Positions 1 through 6,741 of a stretch of DNA of 9,222 bases are shown here, one piece after another. Below the pieces are notes generated by a model. It was given only the letters and a program-made list of their open reading frames with translations, had not been told where the DNA came from and made no database searches. The stretch lies in assembly GCA_027311485.1 (NCBI GenBank), contig DAICYU010000115.1:1-9222 (forward strand), in the 5' to 3' direction. Numbering within the stretch: position 1 is the first letter of the stretch; each line of letters opens with the position of its first letter. The position numbers were made by a program, and so were the translations under genes. This DNA comes from Acetobacteraceae bacterium. GTDB taxonomy: Bacteria; Pseudomonadota; Alphaproteobacteria; Acetobacterales; Acetobacteraceae.

Positions 1-1339
1 GCAGCAGCGAGTCCGCGTCGCCCTCCTGCCTGTCCACGGCGGCGTCCCGGTGTGCCGCCGGCACCGGCAACCACGGTGTCTCGGCTGTGGTGAAGCCGCC
101 ATGCCGCACTTCTGCGACCCACGGCATCGGCGTCCGGCTGCCGTCGCGGCCGCGGAACTCCGGCCAGTAGGCGATCCCGAACGGATCGCGCAGATCGTCT
201 TCCGACAGTTGCGCCTCGGTCAGCCCGAGTTCCTCACCCTGGTACAGACAGACACTACCGCGTAACGACAGCAGCAGCGCCATCAGCAGGCGGGCGAACG
301 CGGGGTCGGGTAACTCACCGCGTCGCGGGTTCCATCGGCTGACCGCCCGTTCCACGTCATGGTTGCTGAACGACCAGCAGATCCAGCCATCCTGGCCCAC
401 AGACGCAACGTCGCGCAGCAGCGCCGTGACCGTTGGCCAATCGAAGCCGCCGCGCAACGGCCGCAGCGTATAGGCCATGTGCAGCCGGTCGGCGCCTTCG
501 GTGCAGGCCACCACACGCTCGAACGCGCCCGGCTGGCTGGAAATCTCCCCCAGCGTCACGGTGCCCGGATAGGCGTCCATCAGCCCGCGGATGCGGGCCA
601 GCAGGCCCATCGCCTCGGGCTGCAGCATGTCGTGCACATGCTGTTGCAGGCCGAACAGCTTGGCGGGGATTTCCGCCGGGCGCGGCGCCACCGGGTTCGG
701 CCGCAACGCCTTGTCGTGCAGCAGGAAGTCGATCGCATCCAGCCGAAACCCGTCGACGCCGCGATCCAGCCAGAAGGCGCCGGTTTCCAGCAGCGCATCC
801 ATCACCGCCGGATTGTGCAGGTTCAGCGCCGGCTGATGGTTCAGGAAATGGTGCAGGTAGTATTGCCGCCGCCGCGGTTCCCAGGTCCATGCCGACCCGC
901 CGAACACCGACAGCCAGTTGTTTGGCGGCGTACCATCATCGCTCGGGTCAGCCCACACATACCAGTCCGCCCGCGCGGCGTTCCGCGCGGAGCGGCTGTC
1001 GAGGAACCAGGGATGGCGGTCGGAGGTGTGGCTCCACACCTGGTCGATCAGCACCTTCAGCCCCAGCGCATGCGCACGATCCAGCAGCGCATCGAAATCC
1101 GCCAGCGTGCCGAAAATCGGATCGACCGAGACATGATCGGCCACGTCGTAGCCAAAATCGCGCTGTGGCGAAACGAAGAACGGGCACAGCCAGATCGCGT
1201 CCGCACCCAGCCGCGCGATATGATCCAGCCGAGCGGTGACGCCGGGCAGATCGCCGATGCCGTCATTGTTGCTGTCGAAAAAACTGCGCGGGTAAATCTG
1301 ATAGATCACCGCGCCGCGCCACCAGTCCGCATCCACCAT
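1..1339 (-). CDS. GH13 alpha-glucosidase (AglA-like), 3' end beyond window
   Basis: This glycoside hydrolase family 13 enzyme is predicted to hydrolyse alpha-glucosidic bonds of small oligosaccharides such as maltose, sucrose or isomaltose, in the cytoplasm since no signal peptide is seen. 446 residues are present without a stop; relatives are about 530-560 residues, so roughly the last fifth is missing. The N-terminus has the typical WWRGAVIYQIYPRSF and the DSNNDGIGDLPG loop. Conserved region I is IDQVWSHTSD (about 98-107), followed by QPALNLHNP. The nucleophile is D201 in GFRLDA, the acid/base is E265 in TLGEIS, and the transition-state Asp is D328 in SNHD. The ATG at 1339 is preceded by GAGGGAG. 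The SHTSD form rather than NHTSD, and the overall style, recall the rhizobial AglA group. Exact substrate cannot be told. No sugar transporter or regulator lies within the window. Confidence 0.94.
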   Translation of the reverse strand, partial: MVDADWWRGAVIYQIYPRSFFDSNNDGIGDLPGVTARLDHIARLGADAIWLCPFFVSPQRDFGYDVADHVSVDPIFGTLADFDALLDRAHALGLKVLIDQVWSHTSDRHPWFLDSRSARNAARADWYVWADPSDDGTPPNNWLSVFGGSAWTWEPRRRQYYLHHFLNHQPALNLHNPAVMDALLETGAFWLDRGVDGFRLDAIDFLLHDKALRPNPVAPRPAEIPAKLFGLQQHVHDMLQPEAMGLLARIRGLMDAYPGTVTLGEISSQPGAFERVVACTEGADRLHMAYTLRPLRGGFDWPTVTALLRDVASVGQDGWICWSFSNHDVERAVSRWNPRRGELPDPAFARLLMALLLSLRGSVCLYQGEELGLTEAQLSEDDLRDPFGIAYWPEFRGRDGSRTPMPWVAEVRHGGFTTAETPWLPVPAAHRDAAVDRQEGDADSLL

Positions 1340-1515
1340 GGCCGTTCTCCCTCACGGTCGCGTGTACGGAATGACTCCATAGTGGTGCAACTAAGAATTT
1401 ACGAAATCGTCGTCAGCGGCTTGTTTTTTCGTCACCGCAGCTTTTCGGTTGTTATGCGGGCTGCCGAAATCGGTTATGCCGTCCGTGCATCGAACGGAAG
1501 TCAGCAGAAACCGCA
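1340..1515. promoter_or_regulatory. Divergent intergenic region, probable promoter area
   Basis: This gap between two divergent genes is clearly richer in A/T than its surroundings, notably 1391-1408 and 1421-1455, so promoters for both genes are expected here. I could not find a good -35/-10 pair with normal spacing on either strand. It contains a TTTCGG/CCGAAA inverted repeat (1443-1448 and 1464-1469), a near-direct repeat (TCGGTTGTTATGC at 1445-1457 and TCGGTTATGC at 1470-1479) and a small TCCGT/ACGGA hairpin at 1482-1498. Assignment as regulatory is inferred from position and base composition. Confidence 0.4.
1347..1353 (-). promoter_or_regulatory. Ribosome binding site of the alpha-glucosidase gene
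   Basis: GAGGGAG lies 7 nt upstream of the ATG at 1339 on the minus strand. It fixes the start, and the protein then begins at the expected family N-terminus. Confidence 0.7.
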
Positions 1516-1773
1516 ATGTCCAACAGCGCCACCTTTATCCTCGCCCCGTTTGTCGCGGCTTTCCTCATCTTCGTCTTCCGCTTCTACACGCGGGAGGGCG
1601 CTTCCTCGATCACCAATCCAAGTTTTTTGTGCGCGATTGGAACCGTGGCCCTGGCCTTCGCCTATCTCGGGCTCGGCGTTTTCGGCATGCTGCCGGACTA
1701 CGGCACCATCATCTTCGGCGTTGTTGGCGCTGCGCTGATGGTCTTGGCGATCGTCCGGATGTTCCAGATTTGA
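1516..1773 (+). CDS. Small three-helix membrane protein, function unknown
   Basis: This 85-residue, strongly hydrophobic protein has three likely transmembrane helices at about residues 6-24, 37-58 and 63-82. A short charged loop (RFYTREGAS) follows the first helix. I do not recognise a family and assign no function. Support for a real gene comes from the G/C-biased third codon positions and the coherent membrane-helix pattern. The ribosome binding site is weak: GGAAG lies about 15 nt before the ATG. The gene is divergent from the alpha-glucosidase gene. Its stop lies only 2 nt from the stop of the convergent zinc-ribbon gene, so no separate terminator fits between them. It could be a minor inner-membrane protein of general distribution in its family of bacteria. 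Confidence 0.7.
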   Translation: MSNSATFILAPFVAAFLIFVFRFYTREGASSITNPSFLCAIGTVALAFAYLGLGVFGMLPDYGTIIFGVVGAALMVLAIVRMFQI

Positions 1774-1775
1774 TC

Positions 1776-2456
1776 CTATTTCCGCAGCAACCTTGACCAG
1801 AATCCAGTTGTGGCGCGCTTGTTGTGCGCCACGTGCGGCGTATGCGCCGGAGGCGGCAGCGCCGCGCTGATCAGGTGCCGGCCGACGTCGCGCTCGGCAA
1901 TCCGTGCCGTCTGGAAGCCGATGATGGTGCGGGCAAGCTCATCCGGCCCGCGCTGGCCCAGTTCGGCCGCCCATGCCGCCGCCGCATCGAACTGCCCGGC
2001 ACGCCGCAGCACATCAAGCCGCCGCAACCCCAGCTCGGTATCGGTGGTACCGTCCCATAGCGTCGCGACCTCGGTGCGCAGCCTCGATGCCTCGGTCATC
2101 GCGGCGGCGTCATCCGCCGCCCACGCGGCCTGCAGCAGCGCCTCGGCACGCTGCGCGCTGTCACCGGTGCGCTCACAGATCAGCGCCCAGCGCCGGAACG
2201 GCAGCGTTTCCTCCAGCACCGTGGTGCTCAGCATCCGGTATTCATCCGACGCCACCACCGGCCGCGCCGCTTCGGGCAGGGCGGCCAGGTCGGGCGCGGC
2301 GGCGCCGCATGTCCGGCACACCGCGATCCAGTCCCGCAGGGTCGAACGCGCCGGCTCGCCCGGGCGCATGTCCAGGTCCGGGGCGATTTCCGGCTGAGGC
2401 GCGCGGAACGGCGCCGGGGCAGGGGTGCCGCACAGGGCACAGACCGGGCCGCTCAT
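1776..2456 (-). CDS. Two-CxxC zinc-ribbon protein, DUF2225-like
   Basis: This 226-residue soluble protein has two cysteine pairs, C6-x2-C9 (CALCG) and C47-x2-C50 (CRTCG), which would bind one zinc as a split ribbon. The pairs are joined by a PDLDMRPGEPARSTLRDW stretch. The remainder is Ala-rich and helical, with ALLQAAWAADD and LRRLDVLRRAGQFDAAAAW segments resembling TPR-type helices. This order of a split zinc ribbon, a D-x-D stretch and TPR-like helices resembles DUF2225, but I matched it by eye only. Function is unknown. The ATG lies within the ATGA overlap with the aminotransferase stop, and GGAG stands 8 nt upstream inside the aminotransferase gene. Translation is therefore probably coupled. 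It is the last gene of the five-gene cluster and ends 2 nt from a convergent gene. Confidence 0.8.
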   Translation of the reverse strand: MSGPVCALCGTPAPAPFRAPQPEIAPDLDMRPGEPARSTLRDWIAVCRTCGAAAPDLAALPEAARPVVASDEYRMLSTTVLEETLPFRRWALICERTGDSAQRAEALLQAAWAADDAAAMTEASRLRTEVATLWDGTTDTELGLRRLDVLRRAGQFDAAAAWAAELGQRGPDELARTIIGFQTARIAERDVGRHLISAALPPPAHTPHVAHNKRATTGFWSRLLRK

Positions 2457-3613
2457 TGCGCCATCTCCGCCCTTAAACCATCGCGCAGTCGTTGCATGGC
2501 ACGCTCCATCAATGAGGCGGACTGGGCGAAGCAGACCCGCAACCAGCCTTCGCCGGCGCTGCCGAACGCAATGCCGGGGGCAACGGCGACGCCGTGCCGG
2601 GTCACGAGCTTCTTCGCCAGGTCCAGGCTGTCACGCAGCCCGTCCACCGCCAGAAATGCATAGAACGCACCAGCGGGCGGGCGGTAGCGCACGCCATTCA
2701 GGCCAGCCAGGGCCTGGCTGGCCAGGTCGCGGCCGGTGGTGCAGTGGGCGCGGAAGCGGTCGATCGTCTCATGGTCGCTGATGGCGGCGACACCGGCGCG
2801 CTGGATGAAGGGCGCCACGCCGGAATGCGTCACCTCGACGATGTTGACGAATGCGTCGGCCGCGCCCTCCGGCATCACCAGCCAGCCCAGGCGCCAGCCG
2901 GTCATGATGCACATCTTGGAAAAGCTGTTGCAGACGATCACCCGCTCATCCGGTTCGGCGATGTCCAGCAGGGACGGCGCTGCGGGCTGACCATCGTAGA
3001 CCAGCCGCGAATACACCTCATCGGCGATCAGCCAGGCCCCGTGCCGGCGGGCGATGTCGCGGATCGCGCGCAATTCGGCCTCGGTCGCGGTCCAGCCGGT
3101 CGGGTTCCCGGGGGAGTTCAGGATGAAGGCGCGGGCGCCGTCCATCATCAGGTCCAGCCGGTCCAGGTCCAGCCGGAACCCGCCATCGGGTTGCGCGATC
3201 AGGTCAAGCTGCTCGACAATCGCGCCACGCAGGCGGACCGCGTTGGGGATGTTCGGCCAGATCGGGCCATGCACCACCACGCGGTGCCCGGCCCGGACAA
3301 CGGCCGCCAGCGCCACCGACAGCGCGGCCATGCCCGAGGCCGTGACCTGGATCCGGCTTTCAGTCACCGGTTTGGCATGCAGCCCGGTCAGGTATGTGGC
3401 CAGCGCGGCGCGCAACGCTGGCAGACCGCGCACATCGGGATACCGCGTCTCTCCATCCGCCAGCGCCCGAACAGCCGCCGCCAGCGCGGCCGGCGGGCTC
3501 GGCTGATCGGACTCGCCGAAGCACAGGAAATCAACGTCGGGAGTCGTAAAGGCCAGCCGGGCGACGTCAACGATACGAGACCCGGGGATATTGGTAAGAT
3601 CCATGTCGGTCAT
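2453..3613 (-). CDS. Class I/II PLP-dependent aminotransferase
   Basis: This 386-residue fold-type I enzyme should move an amino group between an amino acid and a 2-oxo acid in the cytoplasm, using pyridoxal phosphate. All main landmarks of the AspC-like subgroup are present: NSPGNPTG with the cofactor Asn at N170, ADEVYS with D198 and Y201, SFSK with the Schiff-base lysine K233, MTGWRLGW with R241, and the substrate carboxylate-binding R359 in WLRVCFA. The length is normal. The sequence does not settle the substrate; aspartate, aromatic or alanine-type specificity are all possible. The ATG at 3613 begins 24 nt after the stop of the DUF2167 gene, with only a weak GGAT in front; a second ATG three codons later is an alternative. 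The 3' end overlaps the zinc-ribbon gene by ATGA, so the two are cotranscribed. Confidence 0.95.
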   Translation of the reverse strand: MTDMDLTNIPGSRIVDVARLAFTTPDVDFLCFGESDQPSPPAALAAAVRALADGETRYPDVRGLPALRAALATYLTGLHAKPVTESRIQVTASGMAALSVALAAVVRAGHRVVVHGPIWPNIPNAVRLRGAIVEQLDLIAQPDGGFRLDLDRLDLMMDGARAFILNSPGNPTGWTATEAELRAIRDIARRHGAWLIADEVYSRLVYDGQPAAPSLLDIAEPDERVIVCNSFSKMCIMTGWRLGWLVMPEGAADAFVNIVEVTHSGVAPFIQRAGVAAISDHETIDRFRAHCTTGRDLASQALAGLNGVRYRPPAGAFYAFLAVDGLRDSLDLAKKLVTRHGVAVAPGIAFGSAGEGWLRVCFAQSASLMERAMQRLRDGLRAEMAQ

Positions 3614-3637
3614 ATGGTTATCCGATGCTACCCGGCG

Positions 3638-4528
3638 CTAGGCGCGGCGGGCCCGGCGGCGCATTGCGCGCTGGGTATAAAATAGAAGTGAAATTGCGCC
3701 GACCACCACCGCGAACGCGCCGGCCGCCGGGATGATCGCATCGGTCGACCAGAAGCTGCGGCCACGCGCCCGGCGGAAGGCATCGATCCCCATCACCCCG
3801 GCAATGCCGCCATCCGCCCGTTTGTCGGTTGGGGTGACGTCGCCGTATTGCTTGCCGGCGCGAAACTGCAGACCGTTCAGGAATGCGTTCGACATGCTGG
3901 CGATGCTGTCGGCCTTTTCCACGGATGCGATAAATGACAGCTCGACAAAGCCGTCGCGCCCGAGCGCCACGGCGTAATAGGCGACCGCGCCATCCGAGCC
4001 GCGCGGCGCATTGTCGGGCAGGATCAGGGCGGCCCAGGAAAGCAGATGCCGGTCTCGGTCATAGTGCGGCGGCCACACCCATCCGCGCGCCAGCAGCGGA
4101 TGCTGGTTCTGCTTCCGGCGTTCAGCGTTCATCCTGTCCAGGCTGTCGTTCAGGCTGGCCAGGAAATCCGCCGGCCGCCACCCAGTGATCGCGTCCGCAT
4201 CAACGAACCCGGCGGGCACGAACCGGATCAGGCCCGGCAGATCCATGCCGTTCCCGTCCATCAGCAGGCCTATCAGGTCCTTCGGAACGCTGCGTCCGGT
4301 CAGCCGCAGCAGCTGCTGGGCCCGCGGGTTGGGGACCAGCAACTGGCCCTCGGCCAGCCGGACCGTGACATCCTCGCCCAGATCGGCCTTCCCGGGTCCG
4401 CCGATCGCCTGCCGGATCGCATCGTTGAACACCTGTACAGGCGTTTCGTACACGTTTGAACCCGGTTCGGCGGCATGCGCGGCGATCATAAAGCAGGATG
4501 CCGCAAGGGCGAGGCAGAGACGGAGCAC
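3638..4528 (-). CDS. DUF2167-type membrane-anchored protein
   Basis: With the GTG start at 4528 this protein has 296 residues: a signal peptide (about 1-19, ending AAHA-AE), a large extracytoplasmic domain, and one C-terminal transmembrane helix (about 264-284) followed by an Arg-rich cytoplasmic tail. The domain has features I associate with DUF2167: FVPAGFVDADAITGW, the WVWPPHYDRDRHLLSWA motif and a later YYAVALGRDGFVELSF strand. Function is unknown. The reading frame extends upstream to another GTG at 4672, but that would overlap the lipoprotein gene and place about 48 extra residues before the signal peptide. AGGGA 7 nt before the GTG at 4528 supports the shorter form; a TTG two codons upstream is also possible. 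The aminotransferase gene follows after 24 nt. Confidence 0.85.
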   Translation of the reverse strand: MLRLCLALAASCFMIAAHAAEPGSNVYETPVQVFNDAIRQAIGGPGKADLGEDVTVRLAEGQLLVPNPRAQQLLRLTGRSVPKDLIGLLMDGNGMDLPGLIRFVPAGFVDADAITGWRPADFLASLNDSLDRMNAERRKQNQHPLLARGWVWPPHYDRDRHLLSWAALILPDNAPRGSDGAVAYYAVALGRDGFVELSFIASVEKADSIASMSNAFLNGLQFRAGKQYGDVTPTDKRADGGIAGVMGIDAFRRARGRSFWSTDAIIPAAGAFAVVVGAISLLFYTQRAMRRRARRA

Positions 4529-4540
4529 AACCAAATCCCT

Positions 4541-4588
4541 GGTGGTGGAGCCCGCAATCCTTAGAACAGAAAGGGTTGGTCCACCACC
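4541..4588 (-). repeat. 9-bp inverted repeat in the leader of the DUF2167 gene
   Basis: GGTGGTGGA (4541-4549) and TCCACCACC (4580-4588) are perfectly complementary with a 30-nt loop. In the minus-strand transcript the downstream arm ends directly at the AGGGA ribosome binding site, 12 nt before the GTG start. No U-tract follows, so this is not an intrinsic terminator. It could be a protein-binding operator or an RNA hairpin affecting initiation; neither is shown. Confidence 0.5.
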
Positions 4589-4610
4589 GTAATTGATCGG
4601 CCGGCCTGGA

Positions 4611-4937
4611 TCAGTTCGGTGCCGGTTTCGGCGTTGGCAGGGGTTCCGTGCCCTTGTTGCGGATGCAGTCACGCACGATCCGATCCCGCGCGTATTGTTG
4701 CGACAGCCCCATGCTCGTCAGCTCCCCGGGGTAGTTCGCGGAGTACGGCATGTTGGCCTGCGAACCCGTGCTGTAGATGTCGCCGCGGTTCTGCTGGTTG
4801 TAGATCTGTTCGGCCCGCCGTTCGCAGGCGATGCGGGTGTCGGCGTCGGCCTGCGCCTGGCCGGTCAGTGGGGGCGGGGCGGAACAGGCGGACAGGGCAA
4901 CGGCCCCTAGCAGGGCGAAGGGGCTTAGGCGCGGCAT
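4611..4937 (-). CDS. Small lipoprotein, function unknown
   Basis: This 108-residue protein begins with a lipoprotein signal: M-P-R, a hydrophobic stretch, and the lipobox L15-S16-A17-C18, so the mature form would carry lipid on C18 and sit on a cell membrane facing the periplasm. The mature part has a Cys at C37 (IACERRAEQIYNQQNR) and another near the C-terminus (RDRIVRDCIRN), which could form a disulphide. It ends in a Pro-rich tail. I recognise the general style of short alphaproteobacterial lipoproteins but know no function. The ATG is 2 nt after the TGA of the upstream 194-residue gene, and AGGAG, 7 nt before the ATG, lies within the last codons of that gene. Coupled translation is likely. 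Confidence 0.85.
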   Translation of the reverse strand: MPRLSPFALLGAVALSACSAPPPLTGQAQADADTRIACERRAEQIYNQQNRGDIYSTGSQANMPYSANYPGELTSMGLSQQYARDRIVRDCIRNKGTEPLPTPKPAPN

Positions 4938-4939
4938 AC

Positions 4940-5524
4940 TCAGGCTCCTGACAGGCGTTGAACCGGCCGCGGGGCTTCCACCCGCAGGCCGCTGACGAAA
5001 CGGGACAGCCGCTGCTGGAAACCCGCCTCATCGAATCGGGCGTCCCGCGTCAGCGGCTGGCTGGCCGCCGTTCTTAGCAGAGCCGGATGGAATTCCGCAC
5101 CATCGCGTGCAAGATGCAGCAAAGAGCGCGCCCACGGTGCGCGGGCGAGAAGATCGATCAGCGCCAGCAGTCGCAGGCACAGCGAGAGTCCGCTTGCCGA
5201 GGCGATACCCACCGTCCGGTCCACCGCCCCGACCCAGCAGCGGGCGTCCCGGTCGGCGAGGGCAAGGTCGGTATGGCTGCCGTCTGGCCGGGTGAAGCGG
5301 AAGCCGCGCACTGCGCCCTGCCGTTCGGCCAGGGCGGCTTCACGCGCCGCATACCAGGCCAGTTCGAGATCCCGCTTGCAGACGCTGGGCAAACTTTCCG
5401 GCGGCAGGTCGACCAGATACGTCATGAACCCGTCCGGATCGCCGCCGACGCGAATGGTCGGGCGGGGGGTGTCGCCGTGGGCGGTGTCCTGACTGTCCCG
5501 GGTCGATTGATCGTGCGCGCTCAT
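4940..5524 (-). CDS. Unrecognised 194-residue protein, first gene of the cluster
   Basis: I do not recognise this protein. It looks soluble: there is no signal peptide or clear transmembrane helix, although SGLSLCLRLLALIDLLARA (about 116-134) is a leucine-rich, probably amphipathic helix. The first 25 residues are polar and probably disordered. Other visible segments are VGGDPDGFMTYLVDLP, a CKRDLELAWYAAREAALAER helix and a FTRPDGSHTDLALADRD strand pair. The frame stays open upstream to 5791, but that extension has a poor, Arg/Pro-rich composition. The ATG at 5524 with TGAGGG just before it is preferred, although the spacing (about 3 nt) is short. The lipoprotein gene follows after 2 nt. The gene is real by its high G/C at third positions and tight coupling, but its role is unknown. 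Confidence 0.7.
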   Translation of the reverse strand: MSAHDQSTRDSQDTAHGDTPRPTIRVGGDPDGFMTYLVDLPPESLPSVCKRDLELAWYAAREAALAERQGAVRGFRFTRPDGSHTDLALADRDARCWVGAVDRTVGIASASGLSLCLRLLALIDLLARAPWARSLLHLARDGAEFHPALLRTAASQPLTRDARFDEAGFQQRLSRFVSGLRVEAPRPVQRLSGA

Positions 5525-5845
5525 CGCCCTCAGGATGGACTGCCGGGCGGCGAGATTCCAGCGTCGTGTGCATGGTCCGCCGGATGTTCTGATGCAGGGC
5601 CGTATATCCCACGATGCTGCTTCCGGTGTGTCCCGGTTGCCGCTGGTGCCGGGCACACGCGGCACCGCCATCCGGTCTGCCCTGGGGAGGCCCGGAGGAG
5701 TGCGCTTCGGCCAAATACGCAATCCGTCAGATACGCAATTCAGGGCGGTGGTTGCCACCCTGATGCGCTGCCGCCCGGGAACGCCGCGCACGCCCCCCGG
5801 GCGGTTCAGCGCCCTTGGCGTGATATGGCTACCAGCGAACGCGCC
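5525..5845. other. 321-bp gap without a convincing gene; contains a hairpin
   Basis: No ORF here has good composition and a ribosome binding site. It lies between two minus-strand genes and should contain the promoter of the downstream five-gene cluster; GGATATACGG on the minus strand near 5610 is the most -10-like stretch but has no good -35 partner. GGTGCCG (5645-5651) and CGGCACC (5660-5666) form a perfect 7-bp stem with an 8-nt loop and no U-tract. It could help end transcription of the upstream small gene, but this is a guess. Confidence 0.4.
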
Positions 5846-6166
5846 TTAAGGCTTGCGCGTGTCCACGGTCGTGACGCCCCGATTGCTGCGGACCATCGGA
5901 TACAGCCCGGCCAGCCCGATCAGGCCGAGGATGCCCCACCAGCCGCTGCTGCCATGGCTGCCTGTGTTGGTCATGCCGCCGCCGGGGTTGTTGCCGGCCG
6001 TGGTGGCCGCCGGCGTCTCGGTAGTCGTCGTTGCGGCGTGCGTCCCGCTGGTGCCAGTGGTGTTCTGTGCCAGGGCGGCACCGGGCGCCGCCGCAAGACC
6101 CGTCATGGCGACCACAGCCGCCACCAGTGCCAGTTTCGATGTCGAGTGCGTTGATTCGGTGCTCAT
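5846..6166 (-). CDS. Small secreted WGxxGxxG-motif protein
   Basis: This 106-residue protein has an N-terminal signal peptide (KLALVAAVVAMTGLAAAPGAALA, cut after about residue 33) followed by a low-complexity Thr/Ala/Gly/Asn-rich stretch. Near the C-terminus WWGILGLIGLAGLYP fits the WGxxGxxGLxGL pattern, a short hydrophobic glycine-zipper helix found in small bacterial exported proteins, often called WGxxGxxG-CTERM. A short tail (MVRSNRGVTTVDTRKP) follows. The protein is probably anchored in the inner membrane through this helix. Its function is unknown. The frame extends upstream to 6196, but GGAGGT directly before the ATG at 6166 makes that start better. It is followed by a 321-bp gap, and no processing enzyme for the motif lies nearby. 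Confidence 0.82.
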   Translation of the reverse strand: MSTESTHSTSKLALVAAVVAMTGLAAAPGAALAQNTTGTSGTHAATTTTETPAATTAGNNPGGGMTNTGSHGSSGWWGILGLIGLAGLYPMVRSNRGVTTVDTRKP

Positions 6167-6169
6167 GTG

Positions 6170-6175
6170 ACCTCC
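6170..6175 (-). promoter_or_regulatory. Ribosome binding site deciding the WGxxGxxG gene start
   Basis: GGAGGT lies 3 nt before the ATG at 6166. It is a near-perfect anti-16S match, though a little close. It favours this start over the ATG codons at 6196 and 6193, which would put ten extra polar residues ahead of the signal peptide. Confidence 0.6.
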
Positions 6176-6736
6176 GTTCACGCGGCTTTCCATCACGGCG
6201 AACGCGGGGCAAATAGCTGGGTTTCAGCGAAGCGGGGCCCCGTATCCGGCCGGTTTCCCCGGCGGCTTTCCCAAGCCCGGCCCGGGACAGCCGACGTTAG
6301 CCTGTGTTCTCCGCGGGACGTTGATTTAAGCCAGGACGGACGTTCAACTTCACCTGACGGCACGCGCCCAAAGGCGACCTTTGCCGTTCGGACGCGATCA
6401 AGGCGGCGCTATGCCCACATGGAAGGCGGCGTTGATCGACCACGCTGTCGATGCACTACCGCTTCCCGGATCAATCGCCCGAGGCGGCTGTCGCACGAGG
6501 CGGCCGTCCCGGCACAGGAACGATGCCGCATACGGCATGCTGATCCATTCGCCCTTGCAAAGCCGCCACGAATGTTTCTTAGCCTCATGGCAATCCAGGT
6601 CGGCATGCACGATGCCGCTGATCGGGCCGGGTTTGCCGCGTTCAGCATGACCTTATGGATTGCCGGTGTCCTCGGTATGTCCTAGGAGCAAAGTCTATAC
6701 AGACCGCCAAGACGGTGTGGTCCCGCAAGGGAAAAC

Positions 6737-6741
6737 GGAGG
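6737..6741 (+). promoter_or_regulatory. Ribosome binding site of the amidase gene
   Basis: GGAGG stands 8 nt before the ATG at 6750. It decides the start, as the reading frame is open 90 nt further upstream to 6660. Confidence 0.75.

Noticed and set aside
359..1738. Open plus-strand frame of 459 codons
   Set aside because: It is antisense to the alpha-glucosidase and is Arg/Gln/His-rich without any recognisable motif; it also runs over the intergenic region and the small membrane gene in another frame.
2594..3685. Open plus-strand frame of 363 codons
   Set aside because: It is the antisense shadow of the well-supported aminotransferase gene and has no domain.
4529..4672. Extended N-terminus of the DUF2167-type protein from GTG at 4672
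   Set aside because: It would overlap the lipoprotein gene, put a basic 48-residue stretch before the signal peptide and ignore the AGGGA site before the GTG at 4528.
5525..5791. Extended N-terminus of the 194-residue protein
   Set aside because: The extra 89 residues are Arg/Pro/Gly-rich without structure, and TGAGGG stands just before the internal ATG at 5524.
5087..6154. Open plus-strand frame of 355 codons crossing three minus-strand regions
   Set aside because: Its composition is that of a high-GC shadow and it lies antisense to the 194-residue gene and the WGxxGxxG gene, both of which have better start sites and protein features.
6167..6685. Plus-strand frame of 172 codons, or a 37-residue hydrophobic peptide from its last ATG at 6572
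   Set aside because: The long form is Arg-rich and begins antisense to the small secreted gene. The short form ends in a plausible hydrophobic helix but has no ribosome binding site.
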